DNA of 64,000 nt from Paenibacillus xerothermodurans (GTDB lineage: Bacteria > Bacillota > Bacilli > Paenibacillales > NBRC-103111), in the NCBI RefSeq assembly GCF_002220865.2, contig NZ_NHRJ02000002.1:639892-703891 (forward strand), in the 5' to 3' direction. The notes under the pieces are model-generated. The model did not search any database. It was given only the letters and a program-made list of their open reading frames with translations, and was not told where the DNA came from. Positions 17,792 through 26,066 of the stretch are shown here, in pieces; the stretch's first letter is position 1, and the number at the start of each line of letters is the position of its first letter. The translations under genes were made by a program, and so were the position numbers.

Positions 17792-18883
17792 GTGGCAGTT
17801 GCCGCAGCGCGCCGCCGATTTAGCACTGGTGCTGTGGCGGCGGTCATCGCAGCAGCGATCTTCATCGCCGGGTGCGCTCCGCCCGCCGGATCACAGCATA
17901 CGTCCCGGCAGGACGCTGCATCCTCATCCCCCGGAGGAGCAGACCCGCAGCGTCCGGCCCCCGGGTCGGCGCATTCCGACCAATTACCGGGCTTGGGATC
18001 GGGCGCGCCTGCGCAGCCAACGGCGCCTTTGGACAAACCGTTCCGTTTTGCGGTGATGGGTGACAGCCGGGGCTTGTCCAATGGTTTGAATGACAGCACT
18101 CTGCGCACGTTGATGCAGATGGCCAAAAAGCAGTCTCCAGCGCCTGAATTTGTGCTGTTCACGGGCGACCAGGTAATGGGCGGATCGGATGTCGCCAGCC
18201 AGCTTGCTGCGTGGAGAAATGCGGTAGACGATTACTTTCCTATGACCTCTGTCTTTCCCGCGTTGGGCAATCACGAGCATGATGAGAAAATATTTACCGA
18301 TGCTTTTCAAACCCTCCCCAATGAACAGCTGGAGGGGTACGGTAGAACCGCCTATTTCTTCGATCACGGCAATGCCCGGTTCATCACTCTCAACTCTAAC
18401 CGGAAGAACGCAAGCGGCAAATATATAATCAGGAAGGAGCAGCTCGATTGGCTGGAAGGTTTGCTCAAATCACGGGAGAAAACACATTATTTCGTGCAAG
18501 TCCACGTGCCTGCGTACCCTGTTGGTGCACATTTGGGCAACTCTTTGGACGGTGATCCGGCCGCCCGCGACGCTCTATGGGAAGTTCTTGACAGGTATAA
18601 TGTGACGGCGGTGTTTGTCGGTCATGAACACAATTACAACCGTAGACGGATTGACGCTAACTTCGACGGGAGCGGCCACCATTTTAAAAACGTGATTTAT
18701 CAATTGACGCTGGGCGGGGCCGGTGCCCCACTGTATGCGGGAAGCAAGGAAACCAAGCAGGTCTTGTCCGGTCCCAAAGCCAGTTATCATTATATGATCG
18801 TGGATGTGGCGGGCGCTACAGCCAGGTTCAAGACCTACGATCTGCAGCAAAATGAAATCGATTCATTCACAGTACGGCGTTAA
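17792..18883 (+). CDS. Metallophosphoesterase lipoprotein
   Basis: A 363-aa calcineurin-type phosphoesterase anchored as a lipoprotein: the signal helix is followed by the lipobox IAGC (Cys at about 29) and a Ser/Pro/Gly-rich linker to about residue 75. All metal motifs are present: FAVMGDSRG, LFTGDQV, ALGNHEHDE, VQVHVPAYP and VGHEHNYNRR. The GTG start at 17792 follows GGAGGAGGG. The next gene begins 25 bases downstream. This intact enzyme is the best template for the degenerate protein encoded at 20140: both have the GYGRT-YF-D segment and QLDWL. Confidence 0.87.
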   Translation: MAVAAARRRFSTGAVAAVIAAAIFIAGCAPPAGSQHTSRQDAASSSPGGADPQRPAPGSAHSDQLPGLGSGAPAQPTAPLDKPFRFAVMGDSRGLSNGLNDSTLRTLMQMAKKQSPAPEFVLFTGDQVMGGSDVASQLAAWRNAVDDYFPMTSVFPALGNHEHDEKIFTDAFQTLPNEQLEGYGRTAYFFDHGNARFITLNSNRKNASGKYIIRKEQLDWLEGLLKSREKTHYFVQVHVPAYPVGAHLGNSLDGDPAARDALWEVLDRYNVTAVFVGHEHNYNRRRIDANFDGSGHHFKNVIYQLTLGGAGAPLYAGSKETKQVLSGPKASYHYMIVDVAGATARFKTYDLQQNEIDSFTVRR

Positions 18884-18908
18884 ATAACGACCGGCTGCAG
18901 GAAGGCGG

Positions 18909-19478
18909 ATGAATATGAAGCTGAGTTCCCCTTACCGCGACTTGGCTTTTGCGCAGGGGCTTATCGCTCTCGTGTCGCTGCTGCTTATTCCGTTGTCCAG
19001 TGCTCTGGCTCCCGGCGTTCACCGGTTAGAAGGAGTGCTGCACGGTCTCGGGGCTACTCTTACCTTATTGCTGGCCACTTACACATGGCACGCTTATTAC
19101 GGCTATGCCAAAGGAAATGACGCGGTACGGCCGACACTTGAGCGGCGCCTGTGGATGACTAATGTGCTTATACTCGCAACTCTCATCGCAGGCAATTGGC
19201 TCTACATCGGATACCAAGCTCCGGAAGGAGCGGCGGAGTGGTTCAAACTGCACGCCCCAGCCGGGCATTGGGTAATAATGGAATACAAGGAATTCGTCAG
19301 TTTGCTCGCTTTCCCGCCGGGGATTGCAGCAAGCGTACTGCTTCGCAGATTTGCAGCGTGCGCAAGTACCTCATGGCACATTCGTTCGGTGATCGGTCTG
19401 CTGCTCACAATGATGTGGTTTTGTTTATTTGTCGGTTTCTCCTTTGGTTTGGTTTTAGCCAAATGGAAGCTCGCGTAG
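18909..19478 (+). CDS. Hypothetical multi-pass membrane protein
   Basis: A 189-aa protein with about five membrane helices (near 13-34, 43-62, 84-104, 128-147 and 160-182). His residues cluster at helix ends (HRLEGVLHGLG, YTWHAYYGY, LHAPAGHW), which could bind a metal or haem, but no family is recognised. It starts 25 bases after the phosphoesterase lipoprotein gene and is probably in its operon. AGGAAGG precedes the ATG at 18909; the ATG at 18915 has better spacing. Confidence 0.6.
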   Translation: MNMKLSSPYRDLAFAQGLIALVSLLLIPLSSALAPGVHRLEGVLHGLGATLTLLLATYTWHAYYGYAKGNDAVRPTLERRLWMTNVLILATLIAGNWLYIGYQAPEGAAEWFKLHAPAGHWVIMEYKEFVSLLAFPPGIAASVLLRRFAACASTSWHIRSVIGLLLTMMWFCLFVGFSFGLVLAKWKLA

Positions 19479-19502
19479 CAACCTGAGTGGGTGATGCAAC
19501 CG

Positions 19503-19580
19503 CCATGGCCGAGCGACTCCGGGACCCGGACGGAGCTGCCGCCATGGGCGAACGACTCCGGGATCCGGACGGAGCTACCC
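19503..19580. repeat. Two tandem copies of a 39-bp repeat
   Basis: Copies at 19503-19541 and 19542-19580 differ at only a few bases; each contains CGACTCCGGGA and CCGGACGGAGCT. They lie between two membrane-protein genes in a gap with no convincing gene. Confidence 0.8.
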
Positions 19581-19697
19581 CACGCCCAAACGAGACTGGG
19601 TTCTGCGGATTCTACCAAAAAAGGTTTCCATGCAGACGAGCGGAGGCCTGCCTTCGCGAAGATAAGATATGTTTGATCAGGCAAGGGGGAAAATCAT

Positions 19698-20117
19698 ATG
19701 CTCGGACACGAATCCGGAGAACGGGAGAACAAAATTACCTCCCCTCCGCGGCGAACCGCGGCTGCCAAACAGCCGAAATCCGGGGAAGTGGTCGCAGCCT
19801 TGGCAGCGGTATGGCTGGGAGCGGCGGCGCTGACAGCGGCTCATTGGTGGAGTGCCGCAGACCCGGCCCAAGCCAATCCAACACTGCTCCGCTGGGGATC
19901 GTGGCTGCCGGCAGGGCTGCGGATCGGGCCGTACGCAGGCAAAGAAATGGCTGCCCTTGTGGTATGGCTGGGCAGCTGGCTTGTGTTGTTTTTCGCTTTA
20001 AAGCGGGTGGAGCTCAATTTAAAGCTCACGATGTATGTTTTCATCGGCGCCATGCTGCTCCTGTGGCTGCTTCTCTGGCCGCCGGTTTATCATCGTATCT
20101 TCGGCTGGCCCGCATAA
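19698..20117 (+). CDS. Hypothetical membrane protein
   Basis: A 139-aa protein with a charged N-terminus (residues 1-28) and three hydrophobic segments (about 30-50, 82-100 and 108-128). No family recognised. The ATG at 19698 has AAGGGGG eight bases upstream. It ends 22 bases before the degenerate phosphoesterase gene and is probably co-transcribed with it. Confidence 0.55.
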   Translation: MLGHESGERENKITSPPRRTAAAKQPKSGEVVAALAAVWLGAAALTAAHWWSAADPAQANPTLLRWGSWLPAGLRIGPYAGKEMAALVVWLGSWLVLFFALKRVELNLKLTMYVFIGAMLLLWLLLWPPVYHRIFGWPA

Positions 20118-20139
20118 CGCGAACTGATTGGGGAGTGGT

Positions 20140-21627
20140 ATGATGACGGCTCGCGAAGGGAGAAGAAAATCACGAGGATGGCGAAGATATACGATCACTT
20201 TGTTGTTCGGCGGCTTATTTGCAGCCCTATGTGTGACGCTGCTCGTCTCCAAGCCCCCATTGACCGGCGTAATGGAAAGGGGGCAACACGCTCACACGGC
20301 AGTCGCTTGGACATTCGCTTACCTCGGCGCCGCCCAAGTGCCGCATGATACGCAGCATTTGCTGGCGTTAATGGAGCAGCATCCGCATGTTTCCTTTTGG
20401 GCGGGCTCTGTCAACCATGCAGCGCAGCAGGATCAAGCAGTGACAGGAGCCGTGCCGGGGCTGCAGCAAAATGAAGTTGGGTTACAGCCAGTGCCGCGTT
20501 CATTCTTTCCGGTGTTCGACGGAGGCGGCGCGGGTGCAGCGGATGCGCAGCGGTTTCCGCATATCCCGGACGGACAGCTGCCGGGATATGGCCGAACCGT
20601 GTACTTCGTCGACTACGGCGAAGCGCGGTTCTGGTTTCTCAACGCGGCGCGTTTGGCACAGGAGCCATCGGCACAGCTCGATTGGCTGGATCGCACCGCC
20701 GCGGACAATCCGCAGCTGCACCGGATCGTGCTGCTCCAGCAGGAGCCGGCGCAGCCGGAGGTTTGGGATCGGCTCGCCGCCAGCGGCGCCGATCTGGTGC
20801 TCATCGGCGCGCGTCTGTACGCGCCGGAAAGCGCGGTAACCGTGCGGCCGGAGGCCGGTTACCGCAGCTCCGCCCACCACGGGTGGGCGGAGTGGACCAT
20901 GAGCGGCAGCCAAGGCGGGCAGCCGCTCATGGTCCACGGCCAGGGCAGCCGCCTGGAGGCGTCGCTGCCCGCAGACAGCGCCGGTCGCGACGCGGACCGG
21001 CTGGTGCTTGATGCAGCCGGGCTGCGCCAGACGGCTGCTGTGCAGGAACAGGCGCCGGTTAGCATCGGCGCCATGTGGCGGTACCGCGCGGGCGGACCCG
21101 ATGTCCGCGCCGAGGTACCGCAAGGGCTGGACCTGACCGGGGAGACGCCTGCCCGGAGTCAGGTCCCCCCCTCGCGCGAGGACTGGCGCAGCCCGGAATA
21201 TGATGATTCCGGTTGGCACTGGGCGCGCGCGCCATTCGGCCGCTCCGTGGATGGCACACGGAGCCGGAATATCCGCACACCGCTCCCCCCGCAGCAGCAG
21301 TCGCCGGTGTATTACTTCCGCAAAACGTTCGTACTCGACCAAGAAGCGACCGGCGCCAAAGAATGGCTGCTGCATACAGCGTTCGAAGACGGCTTTGTCG
21401 CCTACCTAAACGGAGTGGAAATCGCACGCGACTCAATTCAAGCAGGTCTGGTTGACCACCGCTCCCTGGCGTCCCCTCACGATGGGGGCATTTTCGAAAC
21501 AATTTCCATCGCGAACTACCGGAGTTTGCTCGTTCCGGGCGTGAACACGCTAGCAGTGGAGGTTCATACGAGCCACCCGGACTCTCCGGAGATGTGGTTT
21601 GACATGAGTTTATCTTATAAAAAATAG
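20140..21627 (+). CDS. Membrane-anchored degenerate phosphoesterase with C-terminal beta-sandwich
   Basis: A 495-aa protein with one N-terminal membrane segment (about residues 19-37). The middle resembles the phosphoesterase at 17792: LPGYGRTVYFVDYGEARF aligns with that protein's LEGYGRTAYFFDHGNARF, and AQLDWLD with EQLDWLE. The GDxxD, GNH and GHEH metal motifs are gone; GARLY stands where GHEHNY should be. Residues about 330-495 look like a galactose-binding-type sandwich (YFRKTFVLDQ, VAYLNGVEIARDS, NTLAVEVHTSHPDSPEMWFD). It is very GC-rich. GGGGAG precedes two ATGs at 20140 and 20143. Probably a non-catalytic binding or scaffold protein of the envelope (inference). Confidence 0.65.
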   Translation: MMTAREGRRKSRGWRRYTITLLFGGLFAALCVTLLVSKPPLTGVMERGQHAHTAVAWTFAYLGAAQVPHDTQHLLALMEQHPHVSFWAGSVNHAAQQDQAVTGAVPGLQQNEVGLQPVPRSFFPVFDGGGAGAADAQRFPHIPDGQLPGYGRTVYFVDYGEARFWFLNAARLAQEPSAQLDWLDRTAADNPQLHRIVLLQQEPAQPEVWDRLAASGADLVLIGARLYAPESAVTVRPEAGYRSSAHHGWAEWTMSGSQGGQPLMVHGQGSRLEASLPADSAGRDADRLVLDAAGLRQTAAVQEQAPVSIGAMWRYRAGGPDVRAEVPQGLDLTGETPARSQVPPSREDWRSPEYDDSGWHWARAPFGRSVDGTRSRNIRTPLPPQQQSPVYYFRKTFVLDQEATGAKEWLLHTAFEDGFVAYLNGVEIARDSIQAGLVDHRSLASPHDGGIFETISIANYRSLLVPGVNTLAVEVHTSHPDSPEMWFDMSLSYKK

Positions 21628-21732
21628 GTCAGCCAACCGCCCCATATCAGGCTATCACAAAGGCGGTGCCCAGCTGTCAGTGCATTGCGGTCTCCAACTC
21701 ACCTTTGTCAGCGAAAGGAGCCGAATTCAAGC

Positions 21733-22200
21733 ATGAGCTTAAACCCAGTAAGGCCACCTCACGGGGATACAAGTAAATTTTGTGCAGTACGACCGCGTTT
21801 CTTCATGCATCCACCTTGCGCTCACCCTCAGCTGTCAACTGTACGTGCGCTGCTAATCGCGTTATGCGTCATTGCGTGCCCGATTGTTGTGTCCGGTTGC
21901 ACGCATCAACCGACAGCCATTGAAACGCAGGACCTGCTCCCATCGATATCGTTCACCAAGCGGCATATTATCGTGGATAACCAAAACGACTACGTGTGGA
22001 AAAATGTCTCGATCACGCTAAACAAACAGTACTTCTACTCCAGCCCTATTGTGCCGCGCGGCCCCTCGAGTCTCCCGCTGTCGGAATTCCGGGATGTCCA
22101 AGGCGCCGCTTTCGATGCGGTGCAGAGCATACCCCGCCAATTAGTGATCGAAGTTCAGGAAGGCTTCAACGGACAGCCAGGGCGTTTTAGCTGGCGATAA
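21733..22200 (+). CDS. Hypothetical lipoprotein
   Basis: A 155-aa protein with an unusual long N-terminal stretch before a signal helix (about 36-52) and the lipobox VSGC. The mature part has a small beta-rich pattern (HIIVDNQNDYVWKNVSITLN), seen in proteins that bind or modify the envelope, but no family is recognised. AAAGGAG lies 12 bases before the ATG at 21733; an internal ATG at 21805 would give a standard-length signal peptide but has no site. Confidence 0.5.
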   Translation: MSLNPVRPPHGDTSKFCAVRPRFFMHPPCAHPQLSTVRALLIALCVIACPIVVSGCTHQPTAIETQDLLPSISFTKRHIIVDNQNDYVWKNVSITLNKQYFYSSPIVPRGPSSLPLSEFRDVQGAAFDAVQSIPRQLVIEVQEGFNGQPGRFSWR

Positions 22201-22218
22201 ATCACTGCGAGATTAGGG

Positions 22219-23454
22219 TCACCTGTCCGCTGTTGTGCCGGCGGCTTTGCCACCGCCGCCGTAACGCCGGAAGCCCCAGCGCAGTGCGTAGGGCACAATG
22301 AACAAGATGAACAAAATGCGAAACATTTGGTATGCGACCACTAACGACACGTCAGCGCCCACGAGGGTAGCCGTCACGCCCATTTCAGTCATACCGCCTG
22401 GAGCGGTGCTTAAAAATGCTGTGACCATAGAGACAGGCTGCAGCAGGCTAAAAGCATAGGATAAAGTCCAACAAAAGGCAACTACGCTTATGCTGCCTAG
22501 CAGTGAATACGGGAGCAGGCGCCGCCAATTGCTCAAGCTGTTGAGCTTGATTCCTAAACCCATCGAAACACCTAGGCACCACTGTGCGAGTATCACCACC
22601 AAGGGCGGCAGCGTCGGCGGATCAAGCCCGAGCACGGTGATCACTCCAGCCGCAATTATGGGGCCCAGAAAATAAGGCGTGGGAAAGCGCAGCTTCCCCG
22701 CCATCCACGCTGCGCCGATCACGGCCGCCATCAACAGAAGACAAAACAGCGGCCTGTCTACCACCGTGTGTGCTGCCACAGCCAGCGAACTTAGCAGCCC
22801 ACTGTCTCCGCCTGTCAGGGCTGGTACTCCCTGCATCGCAGTGTCTCCACCCGTCACGGCTGGTACTCCCTGCATCGCAGTGTGTCCGCCCGCCCCAGGC
22901 AGCGCTCCTAGCGGCATAGCGTATCCGCCTTCCCCATTCCCTACAGGTGCGTAACCGGTACCTTCACCCCCAGCCAAACCGTGCACGGCTAAGAAAGGCA
23001 CCACAAACACCACCGCGAGCAGCCGGATGGTCTGCATAAAGGCCACCACAGCCGTGTCCGCGCCTTCTACTTCATCGCTCAGCACCACCATCTGTGACAA
23101 TCCTCCCGGCACGCTGCCAATGACGCTGCTTGCACCGCTGATGCCAGTGTGCCTTGCGGTGATGTAAGCGACACCCAGACTGAACACCAGAGTGAGCGCA
23201 GTTGCCAGCAACATGAGCGGCAGCTGTGAAGAGATTACGCTGTCGATCGTGAATGACAGGCCCATGCTGTAGCCAAGCAGAGCCAAGCCCGCATTGCGCA
23301 GCCCACCGGGCCACGTCAACCGGCGGCGGACCAGCGACGACCACACAACCGCAGCGGTCAGAGGACCCAGCATCCAGCTGAGCGGTACATGCAGAAGAGT
23401 GAACAGCACTCCACCGATAAAAGTAACGCAGATTGTTTCCGTGATCCGACTCAT
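22219..23454 (-). CDS. AbrB family membrane protein
   Basis: A 411-aa permease-like protein of the AbrB/'ammonia monooxygenase' duplication family (unrelated to the AbrB transition regulator). Two homologous halves of about five helices each are visible, each with the signature S(V/T)(P/A)(G)G(L/M)(S/T)(Q/E)M: VIGSVPGGLSQMV in the first and LSTAPGGMTEMGV in the second. The linker between them (about 165-215) is Gly/Ala-rich and contains a 13-aa tandem repeat. Transport substrate unknown. The ATG at 23454 lacks a strong upstream site but begins the usual N-terminal helix. Confidence 0.82.
   Translation of the reverse strand: MSRITETICVTFIGGVLFTLLHVPLSWMLGPLTAAVVWSSLVRRRLTWPGGLRNAGLALLGYSMGLSFTIDSVISSQLPLMLLATALTLVFSLGVAYITARHTGISGASSVIGSVPGGLSQMVVLSDEVEGADTAVVAFMQTIRLLAVVFVVPFLAVHGLAGGEGTGYAPVGNGEGGYAMPLGALPGAGGHTAMQGVPAVTGGDTAMQGVPALTGGDSGLLSSLAVAAHTVVDRPLFCLLLMAAVIGAAWMAGKLRFPTPYFLGPIIAAGVITVLGLDPPTLPPLVVILAQWCLGVSMGLGIKLNSLSNWRRLLPYSLLGSISVVAFCWTLSYAFSLLQPVSMVTAFLSTAPGGMTEMGVTATLVGADVSLVVAYQMFRILFILFIVPYALRWGFRRYGGGGKAAGTTADR
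22803..22890. repeat. 39-bp tandem repeat inside the AbrB-family gene
   Basis: Two full copies and a partial third with period 39 (starts at 22803, 22842 and 22881). They encode the 13-residue unit TAMQGVPAVTGG-D in the inter-domain linker. In-frame period means copy number can change without breaking the protein. Confidence 0.85.
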
Positions 23455-23494
23455 GGTGTGATTCCTCTTTTCCGGACGTTAAAACACTGTGCTT

Positions 23495-23503
23495 ATTATA
23501 GCA
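23495..23503 (-). promoter_or_regulatory. Extended -10 promoter element of the AbrB-family gene
   Basis: Minus strand TGCTATAAT, with no clear -35. It lies about 40 bases before the start codon. Confidence 0.45.
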
Positions 23504-23640
23504 AAACGAATTCCAGCGGAATACCCGCGCGGCATCGGCATCTGAGTTACTTACATGGTTGTGGTCTTTCTTTTCATCCCCGTGCCGGTGACACCCAGAT
23601 TGCTCACTCCCAAGCCGCGTTAATGTGAACGGACAAGTGA

Positions 23641-23676
23641 AAAAAGCCGTCCATCGCAAGCTGCGTTGAACGGCTC
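23641..23676 (-). terminator. Terminator of the Gfo/Idh oxidoreductase gene
   Basis: Minus strand AGCCGTTCAACGCA / TGCGATGGACGGCT stem followed by six T. Confidence 0.85.
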
Positions 23677-23712
23677 TCACCCTGCAAGCTGACCGATACA
23701 TTGGCTTGCTGC

Positions 23713-24999
23713 TTAAAACTGCACCAAATCAGAAACCTTCACCGGGAGACCGGTTTTCAGCGAACGGTTGCCTGCAATGCCGGTCAGGATCGACATAGCT
23801 CCGTCAACGTGGGACGCCGCCCGTTTGAACCTGTCCGGCTCCGGTGTGCCGAACAAATCGTTCAGCAGCACCGGGTCACCGCCGCCATGGCCGCCTGCCC
23901 GCTCTTCCACCTGAACTTCATACGGAGCATCGAACATCGGATGGACGATGATCGATTTTCCTTTCACCGCGCCCTCCAATGCTTGTTCACCTCCGGAATT
24001 CACATACGATGACTCGACCACGTTCATCTCAATGCGGCCCTTGCTGCCGTTAAACACGACGCGGAACCCCTCCCAAGGGGCGTAGGCGTAAAGCGAGTAC
24101 GTCAAAATTGCCTTGCTGCGGTATCGCACCATAACTCCCATCGTGTCTTCAATGCTGATACCGTCCCCGAACACGCTTTGGTCACGGAAGTAACCGTCTT
24201 CATGCTCCGCATCAAGATACATGGCCTTCAACTTATCATTGGCTGCGAGATCCAGCGCAAACGGGTCGTTCTTTGCATGCTCGCTGCCATGGGCGCGGGA
24301 ATAAAAGCTCGTCACACCCCGTTTTTCCGCATTTTCCCGTCCGTAAAACATCAAGTCGCCAAATGCGAATACCGTCGCCGGCTGTGTGCCGAGCCAAAAG
24401 TTGACCAAGTCAAAATGGTGGGTGGATTTATGAACCAGCAGCCCGCCGCTATTGCGCTTGTCGCGATGCCATCGGCGGAAATAGTCCGCCCCATGCTTCG
24501 TATTCAGCAGCCATTCAAAGTGAACCGCATGCACATCTCCAATGGTGCCGTCTTCGATCAGTTCGCGGATCTTGGTGTTGTGTGGAGAGTATCTGTAGTT
24601 GAATGTTACCCGCAGATTGCGGCCTGTCTTTTTTACCGCATCGAGAATTTCCTGGCATTTCTCTTGATCCACCGTCATAGGCTTCTCCGTTATTACATCA
24701 CAGCCCAGCTCCATGGCACGGATAATGTAAGTATGGTGCGTCCGGTCCACTGTGGTGACAATGACGACATCGGGCTTCGTCTCTTCGATCATGCGATCAA
24801 AGTCGTGAGCTTTGTATGTCGGCAGCGGTCCGACACCGAACTCCCCTACAGATTTATTCGCAAAATCCATCCGTGTCTGATTCACGTCGCAGAAGGCGAC
24901 CAGCTCGGACGAATCTCTGAAATCACGGGCGATCGCATTGTAAAAGAAGCCTGCCCGGCCGCCGGTGCCGATCAGCGCATATTTTTTGCGGTTTGACAT
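23713..24999 (-). CDS. Gfo/Idh/MocA family oxidoreductase
   Basis: A 428-aa NAD(P)-dependent sugar or cyclitol dehydrogenase family protein. The N-terminal Rossmann fold has IGTGGRAGFFYNAIA and FCDVNQTRM; the conserved EKP is in DVITEKPMTVD; the C-terminal half has the substrate-binding sheet with GGLLVHKSTHHFDLVNFW. The length suits the bacterial group that acts on plant or host sugars; substrate unknown. The ATG at 24999 has GGAGGAGG eight bases upstream; a longer frame to 25041 covers that site. It diverges from the AraC regulator at 25134, its likely controller. Confidence 0.88.
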   Translation of the reverse strand: MSNRKKYALIGTGGRAGFFYNAIARDFRDSSELVAFCDVNQTRMDFANKSVGEFGVGPLPTYKAHDFDRMIEETKPDVVIVTTVDRTHHTYIIRAMELGCDVITEKPMTVDQEKCQEILDAVKKTGRNLRVTFNYRYSPHNTKIRELIEDGTIGDVHAVHFEWLLNTKHGADYFRRWHRDKRNSGGLLVHKSTHHFDLVNFWLGTQPATVFAFGDLMFYGRENAEKRGVTSFYSRAHGSEHAKNDPFALDLAANDKLKAMYLDAEHEDGYFRDQSVFGDGISIEDTMGVMVRYRSKAILTYSLYAYAPWEGFRVVFNGSKGRIEMNVVESSYVNSGGEQALEGAVKGKSIIVHPMFDAPYEVQVEERAGGHGGGDPVLLNDLFGTPEPDRFKRAASHVDGAMSILTGIAGNRSLKTGLPVKVSDLVQF

Positions 25000-25133
25000 T
25001 GTTTCAACCTCCTCCTTTATGCTATGGTGAGTATACCGCAATAAATATGTGAAAACAGCACGTTAATTGCTTTCATTGCAACAAATTCTACTTATATTGC
25101 TATCGCACGAGACCGACTCTGGAGGTAGTTGAG

Positions 25134-26009
25134 ATGGATATACAGAGCACGACGGATCCGCAGCGGGCGCTGTTCGCCCCTACAGACCCTTTTCACCTGC
25201 ACCACTCGGTACGCACCGGGCCTTTTAATATGACGCAAAATCACGCTCACGACTCGTATGAAATCTACTATATGCGTTCCGGAGAGCGCTTTTATTTTAT
25301 TAAGGACCGGTCCTATTGGGTAAAAAGAGGCGATCTGGTGCTGATTCCGCCCAACGTCCTGCATAAAACCATGGAATCGGATTCACCCAGCCACGAGCGC
25401 ATTTTGATCAATTTTAAAGAAGTATTCATGCGAGGTTTATATGATGAGGTGGCCCCGGGACTGTTGACTGTGTTTGAAGAAGGGCCTGTGCTTCACCCTG
25501 ATGCGCGCGAGTTGATGATGATCGAATCTATTATGGAAAAAATGCTTTGGGAGCAAAAACACGCGGAGCCGGACGCCGAGGGTTACATCAAGGTGCTGCT
25601 TGGCGAACTGCTGCTGCTCATTAGCCGCCACATCCGCCATACCGACCGCAAAAACAAAATCGCCGAGCATCCTACCACGCTTCACCGCAAAGTATCGGAT
25701 ATGGTTAAGCACATTAACGAAAATTTCCGTCAGCCGCTGTCACTGAAGACGTTAGCCGACCATTTTCATATCAGCTCGTTTTACCTATGCCGTATCTACA
25801 AAGAAGTCACCGGTTTCACCGTAATCGAATATGTGAATCAGCTTCGTGTGCAGGATGCGCAGCGGCTGCTAAAGACAACCCGCTTGTCCGTGACCGAGAT
25901 TACCGAAAGAGTAGGCTTTGACAGCAGCACGCATTTCGGACGTATTTTCAAAGCGCTGTGCGGCATGTCCCCTCTGCAGTATCGCAAATGGAACACACCG
26001 CGCGATTAG
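25134..26009 (+). CDS. AraC family transcriptional regulator
   Basis: A 291-aa regulator with an N-terminal cupin sugar-sensing domain (HAHDSYEIYYMRSGERFYF, GDLVLIPPNVLHKT) and a C-terminal pair of helix-turn-helix motifs (LSLKTLADHFHISSFYLCRIYKE in part; VTEITERVGFDSSTHFGRIFK in part). Such regulators usually activate the neighbouring sugar-use gene when the sugar is bound. It faces the Gfo/Idh oxidoreductase gene across a 134-base shared promoter region. The ATG at 25134 follows GGAGGTAGTTGAG. Confidence 0.9.
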   Translation: MDIQSTTDPQRALFAPTDPFHLHHSVRTGPFNMTQNHAHDSYEIYYMRSGERFYFIKDRSYWVKRGDLVLIPPNVLHKTMESDSPSHERILINFKEVFMRGLYDEVAPGLLTVFEEGPVLHPDARELMMIESIMEKMLWEQKHAEPDAEGYIKVLLGELLLLISRHIRHTDRKNKIAEHPTTLHRKVSDMVKHINENFRQPLSLKTLADHFHISSFYLCRIYKEVTGFTVIEYVNQLRVQDAQRLLKTTRLSVTEITERVGFDSSTHFGRIFKALCGMSPLQYRKWNTPRD

Positions 26010-26066
26010 AGTTATCCGGCGAAAAGGAATATAATAATACAAAATCCAAAGCAAAGGGTGAGTGGA

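Noticed and set aside
20500-21500. Several long minus-strand and plus-strand frames inside the degenerate phosphoesterase gene
   Set aside because: They are shadows caused by very high GC; only the annotated frame has a ribosome binding site and domain-like sequence.
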